Assembly: GCA_023954015.1 (NCBI GenBank)
Contig: JAMLIS010000018.1
Coordinates: 1 to 57,160 of the forward strand
Length of the DNA stretch: 57,160 nt
Direction of reading: 5' to 3'
Source: Burkholderiaceae bacterium
GTDB taxonomy: Bacteria; Pseudomonadota; Gammaproteobacteria; Burkholderiales; Burkholderiaceae_E
Position 1 is the first letter of the stretch. Each line of letters opens with the position of its first letter. The notes under the pieces are model-generated. The model ran no database searches. It was given only the letters and a program-made list of their open reading frames with translations, and was not told the DNA's origin. The position numbers and the translations under genes were made by a program. Shown one piece after another: positions 26,111 to 34,694 of this stretch.

Positions 26111-27313
26111 TCAAGCGACGGTCACGTCGACCGCGTGGTCGCGCCAGCTGTTGTTCGCATAGCCGCGTTCGTTCTCGATGCGCAGCTCGGGCTGGACCGA
26201 CCCGTCCGCGGCGATCGCGCGACTCGTGAACCGGTATGAGCCAGGCTTCAGCACCACCGGCCAGACGAACTGTCGCCACGCGTATTGCCCCATGTCGGGG
26301 CCGAAGAACTGTGCCCGGTTCCACGTCCTGCCGCCGTCGGCCGACACTTCGACCGACTGGACGGGGCTGCCACCGGTGAAGGCCACGCCGTGCACCTGCA
26401 GCGGGCCTGCCCGAAGCGTCTCGCCGTTGCCTGCGGGATGCGTCACGAACGATTTCAGGTTCATTTGCCACATGCTCGGCTGCGACGGGTCTCCTTTCCT
26501 GCCGACTTCGCGCACCCGATAACCGGAACGCTGGATGTTCGCCTGCGTTTCTTCCGGCGTGAACGCGAGGCGCTCGATGTACTTGATGTTGTTCACGCCG
26601 TAATAACCGGGGATGATCAACCGCAGCGGGCCACCGTGCGCGAGCGGCAGCGGCCTGCCGTTGAGTTCCCACGCGAGAATGGCGCTTTCCAGTTCGGTCC
26701 ACGGCACCGAGCGTTCGACGACGATCTGGTTGCGGTCGATGCCTGCAGGAATCGTCTCGCCGCCGGTGCCTGTCATGTAGCGCATGCCGCCGCGCACGCC
26801 TCCGAGCAGGCGCACGACGTCGCGCACCGGCACGCCGCTCCACAGCGTGTTGCCGGCCGCTCCGACGCTCCATTGGGAGCCCGAGGCACGGTGATCGAAG
26901 AACGCGCGCCCGTTGCCCGAGCATTGCAGGACCATCGCGACGTTGCCGAGGCCGAGGCTCTTCAGCTCTCTCACCGTCAGCGTGCGCGGCGAGACGACAC
27001 CGTCGATGGCCACCCGCCAGGCGTCGGGGTCGGCGGTGGCGGATGCGGCGGGAGGGTTGGCGTTGTTGCGCATGAAGAGCGCGTCGATGTCGGTGATGTC
27101 GCTGCTGCCGAAGGCGTCGCGCCGCGTTTCGATGCCGTTGGCGCTGTGCACGATCATGCGAGCGGCGTCCTTGAATGCGGCGACCGGTGGCAGTGTCTTG
27201 GGCTGTGCGAGCCCGGCCGGGCTCCAGCCCGCCAGGCCGGCGGCCGCGCTGCCGGTGCCGGCTGCAAGCAGCCAGCGTCGGGCCAGATCGATCTCGGAGG
27301 CTGTCGTCTTCAT
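26111..27313 (-). CDS. sorA: Sulfite:cytochrome c oxidoreductase molybdenum subunit (SorA-like)
   Basis: A 400-residue enzyme with a Tat-like N-terminus (ARRWLLAAGTGSAAAGLAG) for folded export with the molybdopterin cofactor. The Mo-ligating cysteine is Cys131 in VLQCSGNGR, followed by GGMRYMTGTGGE and the C-terminal dimerisation domain with VEVSADGGRTWNRAQF and FGPDMGQYAWRQFVWP. A single-haem cytochrome partner downstream favours SorAB over SoxCD, whose SoxD has two haems. It oxidises sulfite to sulfate in the periplasm. Confidence 0.87.
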   Translation of the reverse strand: MKTTASEIDLARRWLLAAGTGSAAAGLAGWSPAGLAQPKTLPPVAAFKDAARMIVHSANGIETRRDAFGSSDITDIDALFMRNNANPPAASATADPDAWRVAIDGVVSPRTLTVRELKSLGLGNVAMVLQCSGNGRAFFDHRASGSQWSVGAAGNTLWSGVPVRDVVRLLGGVRGGMRYMTGTGGETIPAGIDRNQIVVERSVPWTELESAILAWELNGRPLPLAHGGPLRLIIPGYYGVNNIKYIERLAFTPEETQANIQRSGYRVREVGRKGDPSQPSMWQMNLKSFVTHPAGNGETLRAGPLQVHGVAFTGGSPVQSVEVSADGGRTWNRAQFFGPDMGQYAWRQFVWPVVLKPGSYRFTSRAIAADGSVQPELRIENERGYANNSWRDHAVDVTVA

Positions 27314-27477
27314 GCGCTACCTCGGTGCGTGGCGGTGGCCGGATCGCTCGCCGATGCTCGACGAACATCGAGCGCCCTGCCATCGGCAACGCTAACAGGC
27401 ACGCACGCGGTGTCAACGTTGCCCCTCCCGTCGTCGTCGTTGCCCCTCCGAGTACCAGGCTCGCAGCGCGATGACCT

Positions 27478-28434
27478 TCACCGCGCCGGCGGTGCAGTCC
27501 CGCCGGCACTCGTCGTGACCGCTGTTCTTCGACCGCGCTCCTCGCGCCACGCCTGCAGCGATTGCGCGATCGATTCGAGCCTGGGCACGCGCACGATCCC
27601 GTCGATCGGTCGCCGGTGGAGCGCCGGCGCCGCTCCGCCGACCCAGACCATAACGTGAGCCGGCAACGCGGCGCGCAGTTGCACGAGGCTGCTGCGCACG
27701 AGATTGGTCTTCATGCAGCCGGTGACACTCAGCCCGACGATATCGGCGCGCCATGCCGAAACGGCCGATGCGATGTCGGCGATCGGCACCTGGACGCCGA
27801 GCGACAGGCAGGCGCAGTCGTCGAGTTCCAGTAGCGTTCGCGCCATCAGCAGTCCCAGTCCGTGCGGCTCGCCGGGCAACGTCGCGAGCAAGGTGCGCGG
27901 GCGACCTCGGGCATCGGGCAGCGAGCGCAACGCGGCATACAGCGTGGTCTTCACGCACTCGGTGAACGTGTGTTCCTCGAACACGCGCAGATCGCCGTGC
28001 ATCCAGGCCTCGCCTACCCGTTCGGCCAGCGGAGCAACAACCTGCACGGCGAAGTCACGCAAGCCGCAGCGCGATTCGGCGACCGCGAGTGCATGCAGCA
28101 ACGCATCGACGTCGTGCTTGCGCACCAGATCGAGCAATGCGTCGATCTCGTCGCTGCGCGCACCTTCGGTCGCGACACTGCCGCTCACCGTGTCGCTCAA
28201 TCGTTGCAGCTCGCGCAAGGAGCGGGGCACGAGGCGTCCAGGCCGATGTCCTGCATCCATCAGTCGCTTGATCGCCCGCAGCTTCTCGATCTGCGCCGGT
28301 GTGTAGAGCCGCTCGCCGTGCGCATCGCGCTGCGGCTCGGGAAAGCCGTACCGGCGCTCCCACATGCGCAGCGTGTCCTTGCCCAGACCCGTGTCTCGTT
28401 CCACGTCGGCGATCGAATGCATCTTCGTCGTCAT
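27478..28434 (-). CDS. MerR-family regulator with cobalamin-binding domain
   Basis: About 318 residues. A MerR helix-turn-helix (SIADVERDTGLGKDTLRMWERRYGFPEP) is followed by a helical bundle with the W-x9-EH motif (WMHGDLRVFEEH) and a B12-binding Rossmann part with EPHGLGLL. This is the LitR/CarH layout that senses light through adenosyl-cobalamin. In CarH the residue after the bundle Trp is the light-linked His; here it is Met, with a His one place later. The start may be 28446, 28434 or 28422; 28446 lies inside the proximal operator. It is divergent from the fasciclin gene. Confidence 0.8.
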   Translation of the reverse strand: MTTKMHSIADVERDTGLGKDTLRMWERRYGFPEPQRDAHGERLYTPAQIEKLRAIKRLMDAGHRPGRLVPRSLRELQRLSDTVSGSVATEGARSDEIDALLDLVRKHDVDALLHALAVAESRCGLRDFAVQVVAPLAERVGEAWMHGDLRVFEEHTFTECVKTTLYAALRSLPDARGRPRTLLATLPGEPHGLGLLMARTLLELDDCACLSLGVQVPIADIASAVSAWRADIVGLSVTGCMKTNLVRSSLVQLRAALPAHVMVWVGGAAPALHRRPIDGIVRVPRLESIAQSLQAWREERGRRTAVTTSAGGTAPPAR

Positions 28435-28439
28435 TACAA

Positions 28440-28452
28440 TTGTCATGGACAA
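28440..28452. promoter_or_regulatory. Candidate MerR/B12 regulator operator 1
   Basis: TTGTCATGGACAA is an inverted repeat with 5-base arms around a 3-base centre. It overlaps the beginning of the MerR/B12 regulator gene. A second copy of the same arms lies 63 bases away, centre to centre. The pair flanks the whole divergent promoter region. Confidence 0.6.
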
Positions 28453-28501
28453 AGTATTGCATCTGCGGCGAAGTTCCGCTAGTCTTCGGTCTGGCCTTCG
28501 A

Positions 28502-28516
28502 TTTGTCCTAGACAAA
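28502..28516. promoter_or_regulatory. Candidate MerR/B12 regulator operator 2
   Basis: TTTGTCCTAGACAAA has 6-base arms around a 3-base centre and shares the TTGTC-N3-GACAA core with operator 1. It lies about 65 bases before the fasciclin gene start. The 63-base spacing to operator 1 equals six turns of B-DNA, suitable for looping or cooperative binding by the regulator encoded on the other strand. Confidence 0.6.
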
Positions 28517-28580
28517 CAAGCCATCCGTGAAGTCGGTCCGACGTCGCGGCAACTCGATCCAACGCTATGGAGTCGTACCC

Positions 28581-29030
28581 ATGAAATCTCTCATCGCTTC
28601 CGCCCTGGTCCTCGGCGCCTTCTCGGTGCAGGCCGCCGACATCGTCGACACCGCCGTATCGGCCGGCAGTTTTGGAACGCTCGTCGCAGCCGTCAAGCAG
28701 GCCGATCTGGTCGGCACGCTCAAGGGTCCCGGTCCGTTCACCGTGTTCGCGCCGACCGACGAAGCCTTCGCCCGCATTCCGCAGGCACAGCTGGATGCAC
28801 TGCTGAAGGACAAGGCGATGCTCACCAAGGTGCTTACCTATCACGTCGTTCCGGGGAAAGTCATGGCCGCCGACGTGAAGGCCGGCGAGGTTCCGACGGT
28901 GCAGGGCGAATCGCTGACGGTCGGCACGAAGAACGGCGTCATGGTCGACGATGCCAACGTCGTGAAGACCGACATCGTCGCCGACAACGGCGTCATCCAC
29001 GTGATCGATCGGGTGCTGATGCCCCGGTAA
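28581..29030 (+). CDS. Exported fasciclin (FAS1) domain protein
   Basis: A 149-residue protein with a signal peptide ([18 protein letters not shown]) and one FAS1 domain. [16 protein letters not shown] and [15 protein letters not shown] are the H1 and nearby conserved boxes, and [13 protein letters not shown] is the H2 box. FAS1 domains mediate adhesion at the cell surface or in the periplasm. It is probably controlled by the divergent MerR/B12 regulator through the paired operators, which in related bacteria often govern light-induced genes. Confidence 0.9.
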   Translation: MKSLIASALVLGAFSVQAADIVDTAVSAGSFGTLVAAVKQADLVGTLKGPGPFTVFAPTDEAFARIPQAQLDALLKDKAMLTKVLTYHVVPGKVMAADVKAGEVPTVQGESLTVGTKNGVMVDDANVVKTDIVADNGVIHVIDRVLMPR

Positions 29031-29175
29031 AGGCTGATTTTCGAGGCCGTTGCCATCCCGGCGCGATCCGGTCGTACCGCATCGCGCCGGCGGCGCACCT
29101 TCGGATTTCCGACCCGGCCCGATGTCATGTCGGATACGCTCCAGACCGACAGGGAAAATCCGAAGGCGGACTGCC

Positions 29176-30366
29176 GTGGAAAACCAGGATGTCGTGCGCG
29201 TAGACGGAATCACCGTCGTCAAGACGGAGAAGCTTCCGATCAAACTGTGGCTCGAAATCGACCAGGTGGACGAGGGGGCGCTCGAGCAGGCGCGAAACCT
29301 GGCCAATCTGCCTTTCGCTTTCAGGCACATCGCGATCATGCCCGACACGCACCAAGGGTACGGGATGCCCATCGGTGCAGTTCTGGCGACCAGGGACGTC
29401 GTCATCCCCAACGCCGTGGGGGTGGACATCGGGTGCGGGATGTGTTCGCTGCGAACCGATCTGGAGCATGTCGAGGCGCGGGATCTGAAGAAGATCATGC
29501 AGATCATCCGCGCAACGGTTCCGGTCGGTTTCGAGCACCACGAAACGCCCCGGGACGAGGCGTGGATGCCGGACAGGACCGGTGATCTACCGATCGTCGA
29601 GCAGGAATATGCCAGCGCCCTGCACCAAGTCGGTACGCTCGGCGGCGGCAATCATTTCATCGAAATACAGAAAGGGTCGGACGGATACATCTGGATCATG
29701 ATCCACTCCGGTTCACGCAATGTCGGGTTCACGGTAGCCAACCACTATAACGACATCGCAGTCAGGAAAAACGAGGCGGACGGCGTGGCCGTGCCTCGTG
29801 ACCTGGCCCACATCCCGGCGTCGTCCGGATATTTCGACCTGTACTGGAACGAAATGAATTACTGCGTCGACTTCGCGCTGGCGAACCGGATGCTGATGAT
29901 GGAGCGGGCGAAGTCGGCTTTCACCGAGGTTCTGTTCGAAGTCGGATTCGCCGATTTCATCAATACACCGCACAACTTCGCCGCCGAGGAGGAGCATTTC
30001 GGCGAGACGGTGATCGTGCATCGGAAAGGTGCGACTCGGGCGCGCAAAGGCGAATGGGGGATGATCCCGGGTTCGCAGGGCACGCGATCCTTTCTCGTGA
30101 CCGGGAAAGGAGAGGCACGATCGTTCGAATCGTGTTCCCACGGTGCCGGGCGGATCATGAGCCGCGCCCAGGCGCGGAAGACACTCGACATGCAGCAGCA
30201 GATCGCACTCCTCGAGAGTCGCGGAATCCTGCACGCTCTTCGCCACCGCCGGGACCTGGACGAGGCTCCCGGGTCCTACAAGGACATCGACGAAGTGATG
30301 AGGAACCAGGCCGACCTGGTCGAAGTGCAGATCGAACTTCAGCCGCTGGCCGTCATCAAGGGGTAG
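29176..30366 (+). CDS. rtcB: RtcB family RNA ligase
   Basis: A 396-residue RNA 3'-phosphate/5'-hydroxyl ligase with a GTG start at 29176. Metal-binding blocks are PDTHQGYGMPIG (His59), GVDIGCGM (Asp84, Cys87), GGGNHFIEI and HSGSRNVG. The guanylate-accepting histidine lies in SHGAGR. GTP and Mn2+ drive sealing of broken tRNA or mRNA. No rtcA or rtcR gene is near. GC content looks lower than in neighbours: the two lines at 29881-30000 are about 58% and 55%, which may mean a different origin. Confidence 0.92.
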   Translation: MENQDVVRVDGITVVKTEKLPIKLWLEIDQVDEGALEQARNLANLPFAFRHIAIMPDTHQGYGMPIGAVLATRDVVIPNAVGVDIGCGMCSLRTDLEHVEARDLKKIMQIIRATVPVGFEHHETPRDEAWMPDRTGDLPIVEQEYASALHQVGTLGGGNHFIEIQKGSDGYIWIMIHSGSRNVGFTVANHYNDIAVRKNEADGVAVPRDLAHIPASSGYFDLYWNEMNYCVDFALANRMLMMERAKSAFTEVLFEVGFADFINTPHNFAAEEEHFGETVIVHRKGATRARKGEWGMIPGSQGTRSFLVTGKGEARSFESCSHGAGRIMSRAQARKTLDMQQQIALLESRGILHALRHRRDLDEAPGSYKDIDEVMRNQADLVEVQIELQPLAVIKG

Positions 30367-30418
30367 TTGCGCGCGGCCGGGGTCGGTCGAGCCGACACTT
30401 CGCGCGAACGATGCTGCG

Positions 30419-30955
30419 TCACCGGAAGGTGTCCGCGGGCAGTGGAAGAATCAGCATGAACATCAATGCCGAGGTGCCGATCAGCTCGACTTCGCCGTGG
30501 ACCTTCCGGCTGAACTGGTGACCGACGCTCAGCACGAGCCCCGGGGAGAAACCGTTGTGGTTGAACGGCACTTTGCGCTTGTGTTCATCGACATAGCCGT
30601 ACAGCAGCCCGCCGGTCCACTGCAGGTAGCACTTTTCGCAGCCAGGCAGGCCGACGTAGCGCTGGCCGCCAAAGAGATACGCGCTCGGCTGCCCGAAGGA
30701 GTTGGAAAACGCGAAACCCCCGGCCAGCCGGTTTTTTTCGAGGCGGCGGACCAGACCCAGCGCGTAGACGTACTCGTGGTGTGCGCTCGAATGGTAGTGG
30801 TGGGTGTAGGGACTCACGAAGAGTTCCCAGTCGCCCCTCGTTGCGACATCGTTCGCGGCGACCGGGATCGAAACGCCTCCGAGCGCGCATAGCGCAAGCG
30901 ACCCGACAACCGATCGGATTCGTTCCGGCGCCAGGTCGCGGAAGTCCTGTGTCAC
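30419..30955 (-). CDS. Predicted outer-membrane beta-barrel protein
   Basis: About 178 residues starting at GTG 30955, whose four bases overlap the upstream methyltransferase stop (GTGA). A signal-like segment (VVGSLALCALGGVSIPVAA) is followed by alternating strands rich in aromatic residues: WELFVSPYTHHYHSSAHHEYVYALGL, NSFGQPSAYLFGG, YLQWTGGLLYGYVDEHKRKVPFNHNGFSPG. This looks like a small outer-membrane barrel, in the general style of PagP or acyloxyacyl hydrolases. No catalytic triad is identified. Function unknown. Confidence 0.6.
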   Translation of the reverse strand: MTQDFRDLAPERIRSVVGSLALCALGGVSIPVAANDVATRGDWELFVSPYTHHYHSSAHHEYVYALGLVRRLEKNRLAGGFAFSNSFGQPSAYLFGGQRYVGLPGCEKCYLQWTGGLLYGYVDEHKRKVPFNHNGFSPGLVLSVGHQFSRKVHGEVELIGTSALMFMLILPLPADTFR

Positions 30956-31584
30956 GTCGCGCACCGGTTGTGCGCGATGATCGTGGCGAACGACTTCATG
31001 CGGTTGCCGGGCGCATCGAAGTCCCGGAATTCGTAGCTCGCCACCTGCCATCCGTCGAAACGCCTTTTCAGTTCGTCGCGCGCGAACAGGCAGTGGCTGT
31101 GCAGGTCGAACATCTCGAGATACGTGGTTCCTTCGAGCAGAACGTTGATGATTGCCGTACTCCCGGGGCGAACGCGCGACTTCAGGTTCTCCAGTCGACG
31201 GATCGCAGTAGCGCAGTCGAAGAACATGAGCAGGCCGATCGAGACGACCGTGTCGAAGTCTTCGGTCAGTTCGTAGCTGCGCAGATCGGCCTCGGCGGCA
31301 TGGATGGCAAGCGCGTCACGCGCCGCGACTCCGCGTACGTGGGCGATCGCGACGGGGCTTGCGTCCAGAGCCACGACCGAGCAACCACGTCGTGCAGCGA
31401 GGATTGCGAGGTTGCCGAGGCCGCAACCGAAGTCGAGGACTCGTCCGCGCAGATGGGGCAGTGCGGCAGACTCGAAGGGATTGAGCGCAAGCTCTCCTTC
31501 GCGGATCTGGCGCTCGAACTGCGAGTCGAAGAACTCGACGCTCGGGTTCGGGCTCGCGGTTGTTTCGCAGCGCGGGACAGTCAT
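30952..31584 (-). CDS. Class I SAM-dependent methyltransferase (TehB-like)
   Basis: A 210-residue methyltransferase. SAM motif I is VLDFGCGLGNLAI near residues 49-61, and VVALDASPVAIAH follows it. GAGGAGG lies upstream of ATG 31584, fixing the start; the frame is open further upstream but is antisense to a cytochrome remnant there. The layout matches the TehB/tellurite-resistance methyltransferase group, which methylates small thiols or oxyanions. It overlaps the outer-membrane protein gene by four bases, so the two are coupled. Confidence 0.8.
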   Translation of the reverse strand: MTVPRCETTASPNPSVEFFDSQFERQIREGELALNPFESAALPHLRGRVLDFGCGLGNLAILAARRGCSVVALDASPVAIAHVRGVAARDALAIHAAEADLRSYELTEDFDTVVSIGLLMFFDCATAIRRLENLKSRVRPGSTAIINVLLEGTTYLEMFDLHSHCLFARDELKRRFDGWQVASYEFRDFDAPGNRMKSFATIIAHNRCAT

Positions 31585-31649
31585 CCTGCGTCCTCCTCGG
31601 CGCGTTTCAAGAGTGCGGCAGCGGCTTCGACGCAGAACTTCGACGAGCT

Positions 31650-31827
31650 GCGGGCGAAGCGTTCGCGCAGCGCGCCGTTTCCGGGCATCTGGCAACACCC
31701 GCCGTGCTTCCACAACGGCAGCGCCGCGACGCTCGATGCCGTCGTCGAACGATGTGACGCGAGAAAGGGGCTCGGCCGGGCTGCGGCGCAGATGCACGAC
31801 CTGGTCGAGTATCTGACGTCGCTGTGA
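31650..31827 (+). pseudogene. C-terminal remnant of a c-type cytochrome
   Basis: In the plus frame ending at 31827 the sequence FHNGSAATLDAVVERCDARKG...DLVEYLTSL matches the C-terminal end of di-haem cytochrome/thiol-oxidoreductase proteins, where FHNGSAATLxxVV and the final LVEYLxSL are standard. No CxxCH haem motif, signal peptide or start codon precedes it. The upstream part runs antisense through the methyltransferase gene. It is a leftover 3' fragment. Confidence 0.55.
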
Positions 31828-31914
31828 TCGGGGGAACGTCTGGCGGGCTGATACGTCTAATGAGCGGGAGCACATGAAAGCGACTCCTCATCATTCACCA
31901 GACAAGGAACAGCC

Positions 31915-32211
31915 ATGAAAACGATCCTGATCGGCGCAGCGCTCACACTGGCGGCATCCGGTGCGTTCGCACAGGAAATCACGCAGTTCGACGATACCTT
32001 CGTTTCGACGAAAACGCGCGCCGAGGTAGCAACCGAACTGGCACAGGCCGGCGATATGGCGGCCGTTCGGGTGCAGGGGGGCGAGATCACCTTTGCTCCG
32101 CCGGTGCCGGACCGCAGCAGCCGGATTCCTGCCGTGATACGCGCCGAGGGCCGCAGCGCGGCGCAGATGCATGCCGAGAATTCGCTGTACGCCCCACGCT
32201 ATCAGAACTGA
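31915..32211 (+). CDS. Small exported protein (DUF4148-like)
   Basis: A 98-residue protein with a clear signal peptide (MKTILIGAALTLAASGAFAQ) and AAGGAA upstream. The mature part, with TRAEVATELAQAGDMAAVRVQGG, resembles DUF4148-type periplasmic proteins common in Burkholderiales. Function unknown. It lies in a short promoter-like gap after the cytochrome remnant. Confidence 0.7.
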   Translation: MKTILIGAALTLAASGAFAQEITQFDDTFVSTKTRAEVATELAQAGDMAAVRVQGGEITFAPPVPDRSSRIPAVIRAEGRSAAQMHAENSLYAPRYQN

Positions 32212-32357
32212 GCGGGCCGCACGGTACGATGGGGGCCGGCTCGGCGGCGCACGCGCCGCCGAGTCGGCCCCGCGCGCTGCAGGAACCTGCGGCGCTGCGC
32301 CTGGACTCTCGGGAATTTTCCGGCAACGTGGGACCTTTCGACCAAGCCAGTGTTCTG

Positions 32358-34184
32358 GTGCGCCGGTTGCGGCGCTTGTTTGCGCGCATCGCATCGGGCG
32401 TTGCGCCCTGCCTGCTCGCGCTCGCAGCGACATCGCTCGCGCCCGACGCGCACGCCGTACACGCGCTTGCCTGGGGCGACGCGCCGAAGTACCCATCCGG
32501 TTTCGCGCATTTCGATTACGTGAATCCGGATGCACCGAAGGGCGGCACGTTGAATCTTGCCGGCTTCGGCTCCTTCGACAAGCTCAATCCGTTCACTTTG
32601 CGGGGCATCGCCGCCGACGGACTCGGCGTGCTGGTGTTCGAGACGCTCGCCGAGGGCAGCGACGACGAGCCGTTCACGATGTACGGGCTGCTCGCGAACG
32701 ACATGGTGTTTGCCGCCGACGGCCTGTCGATCACGTTTCATCTGCACCCGAAGGCGCGCTTTTCCAACGGCGACCCGGTCACCGCGGCCGACGTGCGTCA
32801 TTCGTTCGAAACACTCGTCGGTCCCGGAGCGCATCCGCGGTTCCGCCAGTATTACGGCGACGTTGCACGCGCGGTCGAGGTCGATCCGACCACCGTGCGC
32901 TTCGAATTCAAGCGGCGCAATCACGAATTGCACATGATCATCGGAATGCAGATGCCGGTGTTCTCGCGCAAGTGGGGCGAGGGCAGGCCGTTCGACGCGA
33001 TCGCACGCGAGGAGCCGATCGCCAGCGGCCCGTATCGGGTCGAGCGCACCGACTGGGGGCGCTCGATCTCGTACCGACGCGACCCGAACTACTGGGGGCG
33101 TGATCTGAACGTGCGCCGCGGGATGTTCAATTTCGACCGCGTCGTCTACAAGTACTACAAGGACGAGACCGCGCGGCTGGAGGCATTCAAGGCGGGCGAG
33201 TTCGACTGGACCGCGGAGAACTCGGCGCGCAACTGGGCGCGCGGCCACGTCGGGCGACAGTACGAATCGGGCGAGATCGTCAAGCGCGAGTTCGCGCATT
33301 CGAACTCGGCGGGGATGCAGGGCTTCGTGATGAACACGCGTCGTGCCGAGTTCGCCGACGTGCGCGTGCGGCACGCGCTCGCGCTCGCCTTCGATTTCGA
33401 GTGGATGAACCGGATGGTGTTCTACGGCCAGTACGTGCGCAGCCGCAGCTACTTCACGAACAGCGAGATGGAAGCCCGGGGCAAGCCGGGTCCGCGCGAA
33501 CTCGCGGTACTCGAGCCTTTCCGCGCGCAGCTCGATCCGGCCGTGTTCGGCCCGGCGGTGCTTCCGCCCGACACCGAGCCACCGCACAGCCTGAGAAGCA
33601 ATCTGCGCGAAGCGCTGTCGCTGCTCGACGCGGCGGGCTGGAAGGCAGACGACGAGGGAGTACTGCGCAACGCGCACGGGCAGCGCTTCGAGTTCGAGAT
33701 CCTCAGCTATTCGCGGGCGCTCGAACGAATCGCGGTCACCTGGGTGCGAAACCTCGAAAAGCTCGGCATCGCGGCGCGAATGCGCGTCACCGACCCCGCG
33801 CTGTACCAGAAGCGGTTGGACGACTTCGACTTCGACGTCGCGGTGGCGCTGTACTCGGCGAGCCAGACGCCGGGCAACGAACTGATCGAGCGCTTCGCCA
33901 GCGCGTCGGCGAACGAGCCGGGGTCGGACAACCTCGCGGGTATCCACGATCCGGTCGTCGACGCTCTCGTGCAGCAGGTGCTGCAGGCGAAGACACGTGA
34001 CGAGCTCGTCGTCCTGGCGCGTGCGCTCGACCGCGTGCTGCGCGCCGGATGGTACCTGGTGCCCCACTTCTACGCGCCGGCGCACCGCGTCGCATACCGC
34101 GCGAAGCTCGCCCATCCCGAGACGCTGCCGCTGTATTACGCGGCCGAGCCGTGGGTGCTCAAGACGTGGTGGGAGCGGCGCTGA
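32358..34184 (+). CDS. Extracellular solute-binding protein family 5 (YejA-like)
   Basis: About 608 residues from GTG 32358, giving a plausible signal peptide (RRLRRLFARIASGVAPCLLALAATSLAPDAHA). The mature part begins ALAWGDAPKYPSGFAHFDYVNPDAPKGGTLNL, the standard YejA/MppA-type opening. LANDMVFAADGLSITFHLHP and the ISYRRDPNYWGRDL block follow. Such proteins feed peptides or oligopeptide-like compounds to an ABC importer. The frame can extend to ATG 32229, but no start has a strong ribosome-binding site. No permease or ATPase gene follows, which is unusual for the yejABEF type. Confidence 0.82.
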   Translation: MRRLRRLFARIASGVAPCLLALAATSLAPDAHAVHALAWGDAPKYPSGFAHFDYVNPDAPKGGTLNLAGFGSFDKLNPFTLRGIAADGLGVLVFETLAEGSDDEPFTMYGLLANDMVFAADGLSITFHLHPKARFSNGDPVTAADVRHSFETLVGPGAHPRFRQYYGDVARAVEVDPTTVRFEFKRRNHELHMIIGMQMPVFSRKWGEGRPFDAIAREEPIASGPYRVERTDWGRSISYRRDPNYWGRDLNVRRGMFNFDRVVYKYYKDETARLEAFKAGEFDWTAENSARNWARGHVGRQYESGEIVKREFAHSNSAGMQGFVMNTRRAEFADVRVRHALALAFDFEWMNRMVFYGQYVRSRSYFTNSEMEARGKPGPRELAVLEPFRAQLDPAVFGPAVLPPDTEPPHSLRSNLREALSLLDAAGWKADDEGVLRNAHGQRFEFEILSYSRALERIAVTWVRNLEKLGIAARMRVTDPALYQKRLDDFDFDVAVALYSASQTPGNELIERFASASANEPGSDNLAGIHDPVVDALVQQVLQAKTRDELVVLARALDRVLRAGWYLVPHFYAPAHRVAYRAKLAHPETLPLYYAAEPWVLKTWWERR

Positions 34185-34694
34185 ATACTCGCCAGCGTCG
34201 TCCAGCGGCTGCTGCCGATAATCCCGGCGCTCGCCAGCGCTCCTGCAGACGGCTCCCCCCGTATCGACAGCGATATCGCTCTCGGGACGATGCGCGTCCA
34301 GCGTGAACGCCCCGCTCATCGGTGCTCTCCCGCGCTCGACCCAGGCTGGGGCTTCGCCGAGGGTAATGCGATACCGCGCACAGTTGTCGGGCGCGAGGGC
34401 GTTCGGTCCGGCTTCGAGCATTTCCTCGAGCGCGATCGGTTCCGCTTTCGGCACGCCGATATCGTAAGTCCGGTCGGCACCACCTCGAACGCAAGAGCCA
34501 GGGCGGCAACGATGGCGTCCACCAATCGCGCGTCGACGCCCGCCGGGAAGCGCCACGCGCGCTCGCGCGTGCCCTCGTGCCTGGTTCGCGCACGTGCGCT
34601 TCCGCATTTCCGTGCGCAGACGCATGCAGGGCAGGTGCGCTTTCCCACTGCGTCGTGCACACGTGCACGCAGGGCAGCTGCGCTCGTGCACGTA

